Shown here one piece after another: positions 20,377 to 27,636 of a stretch of 64,000 nucleotides of DNA. The stretch comes from a virus. The translations under genes and the position numbers were made by a program. The notes beneath the pieces were generated by a model. The model was not told where the DNA came from. It saw nothing but the letters and a program-made list of their open reading frames with translations, and ran no database searches. The DNA is taken from IMG/VR virus record IMGVR_UViG_3300046816_000070, positions 1 through 64,000 of that record. One strand, 5' to 3'. Positions within the stretch are counted from its first letter, which is position 1; every line of letters begins with the position of its first letter.

Positions 20377-20820
20377 TTAATTGATACTATCCTCTCCTGT
20401 CGGACATTGAACGAGCAAGTGGACCATCTGGTTCAACTCCTTCTGCCGCATGGAGGCGTGGTTCAGCAGGGACTTGATGGCCCCGTCGAGTTCCCTCTCG
20501 GGGTTGGCCTTGAACTGGTCCTCCTTGGCCATAGCCCGGAGAACAGTGCTGGTATGCAAACGACCCATCGCGGTGTGCAGGGCGAGACAGGTGGCGGCTA
20601 CGTTGCCGAAGAACTCGCGCTCGACCTTGCGGTCGAAGCAGTCGATCAGGGTCATCATCGCTGCGGATTGCAGCGGGCCTATACTGTCGAACCCGATGGG
20701 CTGGGCGAGACAGTCAATTATCATCCCCTCGTCAAATAGCGGGCTAGTTCCCTTCGTCTTGAGGGGCTTCTTGGGCGGCGACCGTTTCACCGCCTTCGCC
20801 GGTTGCTTTTCCACTGACAT
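20377..20820 (-). CDS. Hypothetical protein (147 aa)
   Basis: A Lys/Pro-rich N-terminus is followed by a helical domain (IGPLQSAAMMTLIDCF, NVAATCLALHTAMGRLH) ending in QKELNQMVHLLVQCPTG. With the start at 20820 it overlaps the upstream regulator gene by 77 bases, which is unusual. An internal ATG at 20724 would leave a 19-base gap but has no well-spaced ribosome site. Function unknown. Confidence 0.6.
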   Translation of the reverse strand: MSVEKQPAKAVKRSPPKKPLKTKGTSPLFDEGMIIDCLAQPIGFDSIGPLQSAAMMTLIDCFDRKVEREFFGNVAATCLALHTAMGRLHTSTVLRAMAKEDQFKANPERELDGAIKSLLNHASMRQKELNQMVHLLVQCPTGEDSIN

Positions 20821-21370
20821 AGTTGTTCACCATTTCCAGTATTTGTTTTCGCTGGACCGGCTCTATGTAATACCCACAGGCCCATAGGGTAGTGATCTTG
20901 AGGTTAAACGGCTTTAGGCGCTGACGCAAGAGGCAGATTACCACATCTACCATCTTGGGGTCCGTCTCCTCTTTGCCGGGTGGACGGCGGCTTTCGATGA
21001 CTTGGTGCAGCGTTTCCTTGCTCACCTCGTTCCGGTTTATCAGGACGGCGAGGAAGGAAGCCTGTAGGCGCGTGATCTTGAACAACTGCTTGCAGGTGAA
21101 GATCAGGCTGTCGTCGTTGATGCGGTTCTGTCGGATAAAGACGGGCGAGCGGTCGTCGCGGCTCTGGCCGACCGGCCAGTCGTCCTTCGGCATCTGGACG
21201 ATACGCCCAGAATAGATCGCTGTCTCAACGGCCTCTCTAATCGCTTCCGCCGTCTGCTTGAACGCCCTCGCCATAGCACGGATTGGTACGCCTTCGTCTG
21301 CAAATCGTTCGGCGTAGGGGACGAGTGCCGGTGTCAGGATTTCTTCGGGTAGGCTATCGGGGTCAGCCAT
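20744..21370 (-). CDS. DNA-binding regulator with OmpR/PhoB-type winged helix (208 aa)
   Basis: The start is the ATG at 21370, with GGAGAG seven bases upstream. The N-terminal ~65 residues form a helix-turn-helix-like unit (VPIRAMARAFKQTAEAIREA). The C-terminal region (about 75-185) matches the winged-helix effector fold of OmpR-class regulators: FKITRLQASFLAVLINR, then VSKETLHQVIES, then a recognition helix KMVDVVICLLRQRLKP and a hairpin ITTLWACGYYIE. No receiver domain is present, so it is not phosphorylation-controlled in the usual way. It probably regulates phage or host promoters. Confidence 0.7.
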   Translation of the reverse strand: MADPDSLPEEILTPALVPYAERFADEGVPIRAMARAFKQTAEAIREAVETAIYSGRIVQMPKDDWPVGQSRDDRSPVFIRQNRINDDSLIFTCKQLFKITRLQASFLAVLINRNEVSKETLHQVIESRRPPGKEETDPKMVDVVICLLRQRLKPFNLKITTLWACGYYIEPVQRKQILEMVNNYVSGKATGEGGETVAAQEAPQDEGN

Positions 21371-21580
21371 GTAACTCTCCACGGTAAAGGGAGAGTGGGT
21401 CCAACAGGATGATACCCCCATTGGTCAACCACGCTATCCGCGCAGGACCTATCTCCCGCTGGACCCGTGACTGTTCTATCCTCAAACCCTTACACATCTG
21501 TTACCTTGCTACTCTTTCGGTGGTTAACAGACACTTAATGCTTTAAGATTGGGCCGTCAAGCGGTTGGATCACGAAAAAT
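21371..21580. other. Gap without recognised genes
   Basis: About 210 bases between the regulator start and the end of the small acidic gene. I see no convincing ORF, promoter or strong hairpin; transcription from the minus strand probably runs through. Confidence 0.4.
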
Positions 21581-21778
21581 TTACTCGTCCTCATCCGGTT
21601 CTTCGTCCAGCCGGGTCAGGTGTCCGCCGCAGCGGCGCGTCGCGTACACGGGCGGCTCGAACAGGATTTGCTCGTTCACCTCATCAAAGTCCTCGTCCAG
21701 CAGGATGGCGTCCGGGTCCACGACAAACGCGGGCATCCGGGGAGACGGTATATGACGTATGTGCCTTGGCTTACTCAT
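21581..21778 (-). CDS. Small acidic protein (65 aa)
   Basis: The N-terminus is basic (MSKPRHIRHIPSPRM) and the rest strongly acidic (LDEDFDEVNEQILFEPP, ending EEPDEDE). The overall charge separation recalls small phage inhibitors or DNA mimics, but no family is recognised. The ribosome site is weak (TGAGGA almost touching the ATG). A 12-bp hairpin lies just upstream. Confidence 0.5.
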   Translation of the reverse strand: MSKPRHIRHIPSPRMPAFVVDPDAILLDEDFDEVNEQILFEPPVYATRRCGGHLTRLDEEPDEDE

Positions 21779-21794
21779 TCCTCATTCCATCTGC

Positions 21795-21838
21795 GGGGTC
21801 CCCGGTGATGGAACCGCAAGGGTATGACCGGGGACCCC
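21795..21838 (-). terminator. Perfect 12-bp hairpin between small genes
   Basis: GGGGTCCCCGGT and ACCGGGGACCCC pair perfectly around a 20-base loop. The distal arm ends on the stop codon of the 21838 frame and the proximal arm is ~16 bases before the 21778 start. No T-run is present, so it may be an mRNA stabiliser or processing site rather than a terminator. Confidence 0.45.
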
Positions 21839-22059
21839 TAAGCCCGCCCCTCTCGGGGCTGACAGCTTTCTCGACAGCCGCACACGGCGACCTCACGGGC
21901 TAGGCCCAGTAGCAAGGTATCATCGGCAATCGTAAATGTAAAGTTAATTTGGTTGGAAGGGCAGGTAGTAGGTAGGGAGTTCGGCGGCCCACCATGCCGA
22001 CTTTGCACACACCGCACCCTCTCGGCAGCGGCTCCCTCCCACTCGGACTTCCGGGTCAT
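21838..22059 (-). CDS. Doubtful small protein (73 aa)
   Basis: The frame starts with an ATGA overlap to the upstream membrane-protein gene and ends exactly at a hairpin, which favours it. The composition (five Cys, low-complexity CGCRESCQPREG end) is not clearly protein-like. No domain is seen. Treat as possible. Confidence 0.35.
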   Translation of the reverse strand: MTRKSEWEGAAAERVRCVQSRHGGPPNSLPTTCPSNQINFTFTIADDTLLLGLAREVAVCGCRESCQPREGRA

Positions 22060-22250
22060 GCCCAGAAGAATACCAACAACATCAGCGTCCAGAGCCAGTC
22101 GGCGTTGCCAGTGATGAACGCCAGCGGGATGCCGCTGAATATCACGGAGACAATAGCGGTCACGATCAGCCGATCCGTAATGGAAAGGTCCGACGATGGG
22201 CCGGGGATATTCGTCCCCCGGATTTTATTGGGGCTACGGGAATGTTTCAT
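22056..22250 (-). CDS. Small membrane protein (64 aa)
   Basis: A polar Asn/Ser/Pro-rich N-terminus is followed by two hydrophobic segments (RLIVTAIVSVIFSGIPLAFI and WLWTLMLLVFFWA) with a short NAD loop between them. It is coupled by ATGA overlap to the upstream gene. It could be a holin-like or superinfection-related membrane peptide; no family recognised. Confidence 0.6.
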   Translation of the reverse strand: MKHSRSPNKIRGTNIPGPSSDLSITDRLIVTAIVSVIFSGIPLAFITGNADWLWTLMLLVFFWA

Positions 22251-22507
22251 GCGGGACCTGAGAAGCCGGGGATGACAACGGTGGGTATGCCCTGAGTGCC
22301 GGTAGGGGCGAGCAGAACTACCGGCATCGTCCCGGCAACGAACGACGCGCCGGACACCTGCCTGTGTTCCTTGTTCTTGGACTTGCCGCCCTCGGGGCCG
22401 GTCGCGCCGGTCGAGAGGACGTTCACCGTCTTGAAGACGCTAGCGGCAGGCCCGGTGAACCCTGCTCCTTGGGCACCGGTAACAACTCGTACGTTCGTGT
22501 TTGCCAT
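22247..22507 (-). CDS. Gly/Pro/Thr-rich small protein (86 aa)
   Basis: Contains short collagen-flavoured phrases (GAQGAGFTGPAA, STGATGPEGG, APTGTQGIP) separated by ordinary sequence. It could be a remnant or accessory of the collagen-like fibre family, or a decoration protein. It begins a small minus-strand cluster, and its stop overlaps the next start. Confidence 0.55.
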   Translation of the reverse strand: MANTNVRVVTGAQGAGFTGPAASVFKTVNVLSTGATGPEGGKSKNKEHRQVSGASFVAGTMPVVLLAPTGTQGIPTVVIPGFSGPA

Positions 22508-22633
22508 CTGGTCTGCCTCTATTGGTGCGGTGGACTACTGGATGCGGAAGTCTCCGACTTACTCCGGGTGTCATTTCACCGGGTCATCTAGAATACTACC
22601 CTCTCACCGCCCGTAGTGTTTGAGGCTCATACC

Positions 22634-23068
22634 TTAAGATTTACTTAATCGTTCAAGACGACGCACTCTTTTATATTCCTGATAGCAAGAGTTACAGTAC
22701 GCCTTGCCGGGGCGCGGGTTTTCTTTTGCCCGCCCGCAACGTGGACAGTATCTCCCGTCACCTTTTCGTTTCGCGCCCGCTTTGCGCAATACCGCCGTCC
22801 CAATTCGGTCGGGCGCAACGGTCGCCCGGTTATATTTTGGGTTCTCTGACAGGATGGCAGCCGCCTCTGCTTTATATCCTGAGGCCCAGTCTGGGTACCA
22901 TTTCACCTTTACAGTCGCGATTTCCTTCGCCCACGAACGGGTCGCGCCATGATGTGCTAACCGTCCGCCGAATGGATTGGTCGAACACCCAATGTATAGC
23001 AAGGTGTCATCGGCAGAGAAGAAGCGATAGACCGCGTGGGGGAGTACGTCTTTCTCATAGTGTTTCAT
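22634..23068 (-). CDS. GIY-YIG nuclease with zinc ribbon (144 aa)
   Basis: The start is placed at 23068, where GGAGGG precedes the ATG. The N-terminal catalytic domain shows AVYRFF (GIY equivalent, 12-17), LLYIGCSTNPFGGRLAHH (YIG, with the Arg about residue 35) and a later Glu in KAEAAAIL. The C-terminal 45 residues carry CPRCGRAKENPRPGKAYCNSC, a zinc ribbon probably used for DNA binding. This is the make-up of free-standing phage homing-type or repair endonucleases. Confidence 0.8.
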   Translation of the reverse strand: MKHYEKDVLPHAVYRFFSADDTLLYIGCSTNPFGGRLAHHGATRSWAKEIATVKVKWYPDWASGYKAEAAAILSENPKYNRATVAPDRIGTAVLRKAGAKRKGDGRYCPRCGRAKENPRPGKAYCNSCYQEYKRVRRLERLSKS

Positions 23069-23240
23069 TGATCCCTCCGTTGTATGTCCATACATAACAC
23101 AAAAATTGCCATATGTCAAATCTTACCTTATATATTTCCAAAGGGGGTAGATAAGAAAGCAGGCCACTACCTCTGTCCATCATACCCCACGGGGCGAAAT
23201 TAACCTTAACGGTTAACCCTAACGGGCTAGCGCGGGGCGC

Positions 23241-23277
23241 AAAAAGACCCGCCGCATATGCGAACATATGCGGCGGG
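23241..23277 (-). terminator. Strong rho-independent terminator
   Basis: On the minus strand a perfect 13-bp stem (CCCGCCGCATATG / CATATGCGGCGGG) with a TTCG tetraloop is followed by TCTTTTTG. It ends transcription ~20 bases after the 23297-23653 gene. Confidence 0.9.
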
Positions 23278-23296
23278 ATACTGTCAGAGTATGGCG

Positions 23297-23653
23297 TTAC
23301 TTCTTGCTAGACTGTAACGCTAAGTCAACCTTAGTCCAATCAATGTCTTTCCCGGCCAACTCTGGCGCTTTCGCCTTCTTCCGGCCTTTGCCGTCATCCA
23401 GAGTAACAGAGACTTTGCCGAAATTGAGCAAAACGACCGGCTCCTCAGTCATTCCGCCTTTTACCGCGATCTGTTGCATGTAGGCAATGAAAAGATCGCG
23501 CTTTTTCTGATGTACCTCGCCGGACGCCTTTTGCTCGTCATAAAGCGATTGTGCCTTAGCATCCGGCAAATCGCCTTTTACATTCGGATCGAAAACCAAA
23601 AAGACGCGTCCGGGATTTTTGCTTTCTGGTCCGCTTACTGTAGTCTTTGGCAT
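23297..23653 (-). CDS. Hypothetical single-gene unit (118 aa)
   Basis: A Lys-rich soluble protein (VFLVFDPNVKGDLPDAKAQS; KRDLFIAYMQQIAVKGGM; SVTLDDGKGRKKAKAPELAG). It stands alone between a tandem-hairpin leader and a strong terminator, with GGAAAGGG seven bases before the ATG. This suggests independent, high-level expression from the control region at 23.7 kb. No domain is recognised; an early structural-type or DNA-binding protein is possible. Confidence 0.72.
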   Translation of the reverse strand: MPKTTVSGPESKNPGRVFLVFDPNVKGDLPDAKAQSLYDEQKASGEVHQKKRDLFIAYMQQIAVKGGMTEEPVVLLNFGKVSVTLDDGKGRKKAKAPELAGKDIDWTKVDLALQSSKK

Positions 23654-23675
23654 TTTACTGCCCTTTCCGCTTTGT

Positions 23676-23726
23676 GGCGGAAGCGGAATTGCTTCCGCCT
23701 ACGCGGCTTGCCATTTCGGGCAAGCC
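23676..23726 (-). promoter_or_regulatory. Tandem leader hairpins of the 23653 gene
   Basis: Two perfect hairpins, GGCGGAAGC/GCTTCCGCC (23676-23699) and GGCTTGCC/GGCAAGCC (23705-23726), stand one after another before the ribosome site of the minus-strand gene. They may stabilise its mRNA or control its translation. Confidence 0.55.
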
Positions 23727-23739
23727 ACATTTATGCCAT

Positions 23740-24290
23740 AATCTGAGAGGTATTATTAATCCTAGAGGGTCCGAAGGTGCTACCTTAATATTCAAAAGTG
23801 AGCAAAGGGGTGCATATTAAAAAACTACTATTTAAGAAGTCCTTGGTACCACATCATTACATCGCTGTTTTGGAGTTATAATATGATAATATGAACGCTA
23901 GGACGGAGCAATAGTGGAAATCTCTACCATCCCACCTTTTCACCTTTTTGCGGGAGCATGGAATAGGCAATAGCAAGCAAAGCGCCCTCTCTCTCTCTCT
24001 ACTTGGAACAAAACATAAACATAAAGAAAAAGCCAGCAATCGCAAGGTGTAAAGGTTCAACCAGTATCAAAGGTGAACCAAAATTAGTTAACAAATCATT
24101 AGTCAGGGTAGAGAAAGTCAAGGTTGCTCCAGAAAACGGTTCATATTATCATATTTGCAATAATTGCGCAAAAAGACCGTTTCACGCAATATTGTTGCGC
24201 ATAATATGAATAATATGAACACATTTGCGCCACATTTGAAGGATAAATTCACCTTTATTCTCACCTTTCTTGCATATAACTAATGCGAAC
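23740..24290. other. AT-rich control region, possible origin
   Basis: About 550 bases without a convincing gene, between divergent units and clearly richer in A+T than the surroundings. Two repeat families are present. The first, GTTCATATTAT(T)CATATT, occurs at 23880-23896 (inverted), 24139-24155 and, as a variant, 24201-24220 (inverted). The second, (T)TCACCTTT or its complement, occurs near 23933, 23940, 24044, 24069, 24248 and 24261. A CT microsatellite lies near 23988-24000. This is where early promoters, operators or a replication origin would be expected. Confidence 0.55.
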
Positions 24291-24364
24291 CGTGCCCGAA
24301 ATCGCAAGTTCGGGTCCGCCGCTCGGCGGCCCATGATCCACCGTGCCACTGAGGAGTATGCACA

Positions 24365-24652
24365 GTGAACCCCGGAACAATCATCGACTATAAGCGTCTA
24401 AGCCATGCTGGCACGAAAGTGCGCGGCAATGAGGTGCTTGATGCGCGTAAGCGCGTCAGTCACCGTCCGCAAGGCGTGATCCCGAATATCACCGCCCCTG
24501 TCCACGTCAAGTCTTTCACCGAGGAAATGGGCACTCCACGCAAGCAGTGGTTTGAGGGCATATGCCGCGATGTGGCCGAGTATCGGCGGCAGCGCACGGC
24601 AGACCGCAAGGCACATGAGGCCAAGCTGCTGGCCATGATCGCGAAAGCCTGA
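24365..24652 (+). CDS. First gene of early operon, hypothetical (95 aa)
   Basis: GTG start with GAGGAG eight bases upstream. Basic, helical C-terminal half (KQWFEGICRDVAEYRRQRT, then DRKAHEAKLLAMIAKA). The first position after the control region suggests very early expression and possibly a regulatory or host-directed role. No family recognised. Confidence 0.7.
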   Translation: MNPGTIIDYKRLSHAGTKVRGNEVLDARKRVSHRPQGVIPNITAPVHVKSFTEEMGTPRKQWFEGICRDVAEYRRQRTADRKAHEAKLLAMIAKA

Positions 24653-24654
24653 AC

Positions 24655-24894
24655 ATGAGCAATGGCCCGTTCAAGATTAAATGCGAGATATTCCAGAGCG
24701 GTAGCGTAAAACGCTACAAACACACGCTTTGGCTGTACAACTCGCAGATTGGTTTTAAGGTGGGACCGTCTCCCATCGCACCCGAATGGATGCGGCAGCG
24801 TCAAGCTGTCGGAAACACGTCTCATATCCTCGATGGGACATATCAGCCACCCAAGCCAGATGCGCCGGTCAAAGGCGTATTGCGGGCCACATGA
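24655..24894 (+). CDS. Early hypothetical protein (79 aa)
   Basis: Short beta-rich protein (FKIKCEIFQSGSVKRYKHTL) with a Pro-rich tail. It begins two bases after the previous stop and ends in an ATGA overlap with the next gene. Function unknown. Confidence 0.65.
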   Translation: MSNGPFKIKCEIFQSGSVKRYKHTLWLYNSQIGFKVGPSPIAPEWMRQRQAVGNTSHILDGTYQPPKPDAPVKGVLRAT

Positions 24895-25097
24895 GGGACT
24901 TCTGCACACAATGCGGCGCAGGCTTTCCCCCGCGAATGGGGGAAGGCTGCTGCATTGACTGGCAGAAGTGCCAAAGGGAGCAAAATTCAATGACGAAAAT
25001 GGAGAATGATGTGTGGATGGCAGTGATATGCCTTACGTTCGGCATGGTTGCCGCGTGGGGCATATGCCTGCTTATGGTGCTTGGGAGGGCGGCATGA
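24891..25097 (+). CDS. Zinc-finger plus single-TM early protein (68 aa)
   Basis: From the ATGA overlap the frame reads a Cys-rich head (CTQCGAGFPPRMGEGCC, more Cys in DWQKCQ) and then one membrane span (WMAVICLTFGMVAAWGICLL). A second good start at 24990, with AGGGAG upstream, would make the membrane segment alone a 35-aa product. Membrane-anchored zinc binding is unusual; function unknown. Confidence 0.55.
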   Translation: MRDFCTQCGAGFPPRMGEGCCIDWQKCQREQNSMTKMENDVWMAVICLTFGMVAAWGICLLMVLGRAA

Positions 25098-25507
25098 AGG
25101 ATACCTTCCCATTTCATCGTACACGCGAGTATGATGTGCTGCTTGGCAAGCATATTGCCAAACTGCGCGTTGGCTGGGCTATCAACGCTGAGGGCTATAT
25201 CAGCGGATTTGGCCGGTTTGGCGGCAAGGCTGGCAACGGCGCAAGGGCCATGCGCGAGATATGCCTGATTGCCGACAGATGGCAGCAAAGCCTCTCGCTG
25301 CGAGCGGACAATCAGCGATTGGCCGATTGGTACAAGCAATTCGACTTTGTGCAGCCTGACGACGACCTGTGGCTGTTTCGCAGCACATTCCGGCTCTCTC
25401 CCAAGAGAGTGCAGGCATACTACAATATGACCGAGGTGAACTATCAGGCGTATTCTCGCGCCCAGCGTCGGCATTACAGGGAGCATCCAGTCCATGAAGC
25501 CGTTTAG
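25094..25507 (+). CDS. Early hypothetical protein (137 aa)
   Basis: ATGA overlap and a GGGAGGG ribosome site fix the start at 25094. It is a soluble, aromatic- and Arg-rich protein (EYDVLLGKHIAKLRVGWAIN; WYKQFDFVQPDDDLWLF) ending in a Tyr/Arg/His-rich tail. No known motif is visible. Confidence 0.7.
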   Translation: MKDTFPFHRTREYDVLLGKHIAKLRVGWAINAEGYISGFGRFGGKAGNGARAMREICLIADRWQQSLSLRADNQRLADWYKQFDFVQPDDDLWLFRSTFRLSPKRVQAYYNMTEVNYQAYSRAQRRHYREHPVHEAV

Positions 25508-25736
25508 AGGCGTACTGCAAAGCTGGGGCAAGATACCCGGCAAGCGTGTTCGTGGGCGCATTGTCCACGATAACAGGCACAATCCCGAGACTACGGAGTT
25601 TGCGCCGGATCACCGCATCGAGACTAGCAAGGTGACACGGTTAACGCCCGTTCTGGGTAGTGACTTCGCCATTCTGGAGACTGACAACAGTTTCTATGTG
25701 CTGATGGGCAAGGAGGTGTACCATGACGACCGCTAA
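25494..25736 (+). CDS. Early hypothetical protein (80 aa)
   Basis: An SH3-like small beta protein by appearance (GKRVRGRIVHDNR, then SDFAILETDNSFYVLMG). It overlaps both neighbours by 14 bases, typical of this operon. Function unknown. Confidence 0.65.
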   Translation: MKPFRGVLQSWGKIPGKRVRGRIVHDNRHNPETTEFAPDHRIETSKVTRLTPVLGSDFAILETDNSFYVLMGKEVYHDDR

Positions 25737-25929
25737 ACGCCCCACTCGGTATGAGGTGCGAAAGCGCCGCAGGCTGCGAGCATTGCGCATTATGCTCAGG
25801 CAGGAAGTGAGTATCGACAGAGACGAGGCACAGGCGTTCCTCAATGGCTGTGGCATAAAGCCCAGACATTGCAGCCTTGCACCCATCCATATGCGCGTGG
25901 TGGACTGGGACGTTCGCGGCAGACAATGA
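25723..25929 (+). CDS. Small Arg-rich early protein (68 aa)
   Basis: Strongly basic first half (RPTRYEVRKRRRLRALRIML) that could bind nucleic acid, then a short helix and Cys/His residues (GCGIKPRHCS). Coupled by overlaps with both neighbours. Function unknown. Confidence 0.6.
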   Translation: MTTAKRPTRYEVRKRRRLRALRIMLRQEVSIDRDEAQAFLNGCGIKPRHCSLAPIHMRVVDWDVRGRQ

Positions 25930-26174
25930 CAGACATGCAAACATATCTGGTGCGTTGCGGCGACGGCCACAAACGCACTAACATCGTAGTCCATGCGGAT
26001 TACTACAAAGTGGAGGGCGGAACTCTGACGTTCCGTATGTGCAAACATGGTGTGGGGCTTGGGGGCTTTGCAGCTTATCCTGAGACAATACGCTCATTCG
26101 CCGCTGGATATTGGCGCGACGTTGAGCGTATTAAGGCAGATGAGGTTGCCATATACGAGGCCAGCGATGAATGA
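25926..26174 (+). CDS. Early hypothetical protein (82 aa)
   Basis: Starts at the ATGA overlap (MTDMQTYLVRCGDGHKRTN). Small alpha/beta protein with IVVHADYYKVEGGTLTFRM, ending acidic. Function unknown; start decided by coupling. Confidence 0.65.
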   Translation: MTDMQTYLVRCGDGHKRTNIVVHADYYKVEGGTLTFRMCKHGVGLGGFAAYPETIRSFAAGYWRDVERIKADEVAIYEASDE

Positions 26175-26502
26175 AATCAAGGTAAAGTTCAACAAAAAAG
26201 TGTTCCTGCATGGTGATAGTGCAGGAATAAACGAGACATTTGCCAAACTTGTAGAGTTTGACAAATACTATCCAGCGGTCATTAGCGACGTTGGATCGTT
26301 CTATGCGCTGCGTGTGAAGGTGTCAGAACACGACACAATACCGGCGCATCGTGAGGAGGTGCATCCATTTGGGCCACTCAACTTGGACAAGTGGATACGC
26401 CAACAGCGCAATGAGCAGTGGAAGGCTCGTCTTAAACTGCGGATCAAGGCGCTCACTGAGGAAATGGAAGCGTTGGAGAAAGCCGATGCAGCCGCCCAAT
26501 GA
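26167..26502 (+). CDS. Early hypothetical protein with coiled coil (111 aa)
   Basis: Begins within an ATGAATGA overlap (MNEIKVKFNKKVF). The first half is beta-like and the last ~35 residues form a charged coiled coil (KARLKLRIKALTEEMEALEK). Function unknown. Confidence 0.65.
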   Translation: MNEIKVKFNKKVFLHGDSAGINETFAKLVEFDKYYPAVISDVGSFYALRVKVSEHDTIPAHREEVHPFGPLNLDKWIRQQRNEQWKARLKLRIKALTEEMEALEKADAAAQ

Positions 26503-26602
26503 TGACGAATATGAGTTTGGCTTCTTTAGAGGACTGTTGTGGGCCATGCCGCCCACGATCATCCTTTGGGTTGCGATCATATACGCTTGGAGTAAGCTGT
26601 GA
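26486..26602 (+). CDS. Tiny single-TM protein (38 aa)
   Basis: An acidic head (MQPPNDDEYEF) and one membrane span (GLLWAMPPTIILWVAIIYAW). The stop overlaps the next GTG start. One of several such membrane peptides in the early operon. Confidence 0.6.
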   Translation: MQPPNDDEYEFGFFRGLLWAMPPTIILWVAIIYAWSKL

Positions 26603-26970
26603 AACTCACTCGCAACGAGATAAACGCGGTCGCTACGGCTGCCTTGAGCGGCATGTTTCCAGTTAATGCACTGTGGTACAAGCAGTTCTTTGGCATCCCG
26701 CATGGCCGCGCAATGGCGCTAGAACGTCACAGGTTCAAGCCGGTGGATATTCGCCGGATAAAAGGTGCATTGGAGCGGGCACATGCTCCAAAGGGCGCAG
26801 GAGAGGTGCAAATGAAGTGCATAGAGGAGATAAAGACACGCGCGATAATGCGGGTGTCTGATGCGTCAGCGGCGGAAGTGGTAAAGAACGGTACTCACCG
26901 TTATGTGCCAAAGAACCGCTGGCGGGCTGACAAGCGCAAGCATGAGGCGGTACAGGAGAGCAACCCATGA
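26599..26970 (+). CDS. Early hypothetical protein (123 aa)
   Basis: GTG start in a GTGA overlap. Basic and helical (LTRNEINAVATAALSG; DIRRIKGALERAH), with a C-terminal segment rich in Arg/Lys (YVPKNRWRADKRKHEA). Possibly nucleic-acid binding; no family recognised. Confidence 0.62.
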   Translation: MKLTRNEINAVATAALSGMFPVNALWYKQFFGIPHGRAMALERHRFKPVDIRRIKGALERAHAPKGAGEVQMKCIEEIKTRAIMRVSDASAAEVVKNGTHRYVPKNRWRADKRKHEAVQESNP

Positions 26971-27161
26971 AGGGTGGGGACAAAATCCGCGAAATACTAA
27001 AGCAGGAACGGCAATGGTCCCGCTCCTGCCGAATAGCATATGCGAATTACCGCATGGGCACAGCCGCCAACGCTGAGGAGCATCGGCTGTGGGCATCGGT
27101 ACTCGCTGCCAATTCCGGTAGCGAGAACACAGGAGGTGCCGATGTTACGGCGCAAACTTGA
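26967..27161 (+). CDS. Early hypothetical protein (64 aa)
   Basis: Helical, basic N-terminus (KIREILKQERQWSRSCRIAY) followed by an Ala/Ser/Gly tail. ATGA-coupled to the previous gene and overlapping the next by 20 bases. Function unknown. Confidence 0.58.
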   Translation: MKGGDKIREILKQERQWSRSCRIAYANYRMGTAANAEEHRLWASVLAANSGSENTGGADVTAQT

Positions 27162-27318
27162 GTGCATGAACTCCATGCGCGAGTGCAGTGGTCACAGCGA
27201 GTGTGACTATGGCTGCTATGTGGGCTATAATTGGCCCGCTATCATCGTGCTTGGCGTTGGTATGGCGCTGCTGGCGTTCACCAGCATCATCACCTACAAT
27301 TCTTGGTACAACTGGTAG
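27142..27318 (+). CDS. Small Cys-rich membrane protein (58 aa)
   Basis: AGGAGGTG lies just before the ATG at 27142, a near-ideal ribosome site. Four Cys in the first third (ECMNSMRECSGHSECDYGC) precede one membrane span (AIIVLGVGMALLAFTSIIT). Related in design to the 24891 product (Cys head, then membrane span). Confidence 0.62.
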   Translation: MLRRKLECMNSMRECSGHSECDYGCYVGYNWPAIIVLGVGMALLAFTSIITYNSWYNW

Positions 27319-27323
27319 AAAGG

Positions 27324-27349
27324 TGGGAGCGTCTAAGGCGGCGCTCCCA
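27324..27349 (+). promoter_or_regulatory. Hairpin before the 27358 gene
   Basis: TGGGAGCG and CGCTCCCA pair perfectly (8 bp, 10-base loop) nine bases before the ATG at 27358, which lacks a close ribosome site. The GAAAGG upstream of the hairpin could be brought near the ATG when the stem forms. Confidence 0.4.
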
Positions 27350-27357
27350 TTCACCAT

Positions 27358-27585
27358 ATGAGCAACATAATAGAGTTTCCGGGGCCTAACCGTGCTACCC
27401 GCAAAGCCATGACAACAGAGGCTTTGTGTGAGGCAGAGTTAGGCTTTACCGATGAGGAACTCGCAGACTTGAGAGAGGCGCTTAACCAGAGCAATAGGGC
27501 GCACCTCATAGAGAATGTGCGTAAGCAGTGTCTAGCCGTGCGTGTATTGTTGAATGAGTTGCTGGATAGTTACCATAATACCTAA
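27358..27585 (+). CDS. Early hypothetical helical protein (75 aa)
   Basis: Short N-terminal strand (MSNIIEFPGPNRATRK), then an acidic helical domain (LGFTDEELADLREALNQ; KQCLAVRVLLNELL). No adjacent Shine-Dalgarno; a hairpin precedes the start. Function unknown. Confidence 0.62.
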   Translation: MSNIIEFPGPNRATRKAMTTEALCEAELGFTDEELADLREALNQSNRAHLIENVRKQCLAVRVLLNELLDSYHNT

Positions 27586-27636
27586 TGTGGCCCTGCCCGA
27601 AGCGGCAAGGCCCGAACGAAGCGAGGAGCATATCAG

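Noticed and set aside
19936-23653. Lysogeny module
   Set aside because: The cluster has a DNA-binding regulator but no integrase, att-like repeat or CI/Cro-type pair.
23857-24060. Minus-strand frame in the control region
   Set aside because: Its Arg-Glu run comes from the CT microsatellite; no ribosome site and odd composition.
24003-24209. Plus-strand frame with TTG start and a CNNC motif in the control region
   Set aside because: No ribosome site, rare start codon, and it runs through the repeat elements; I consider it non-coding, with some doubt.
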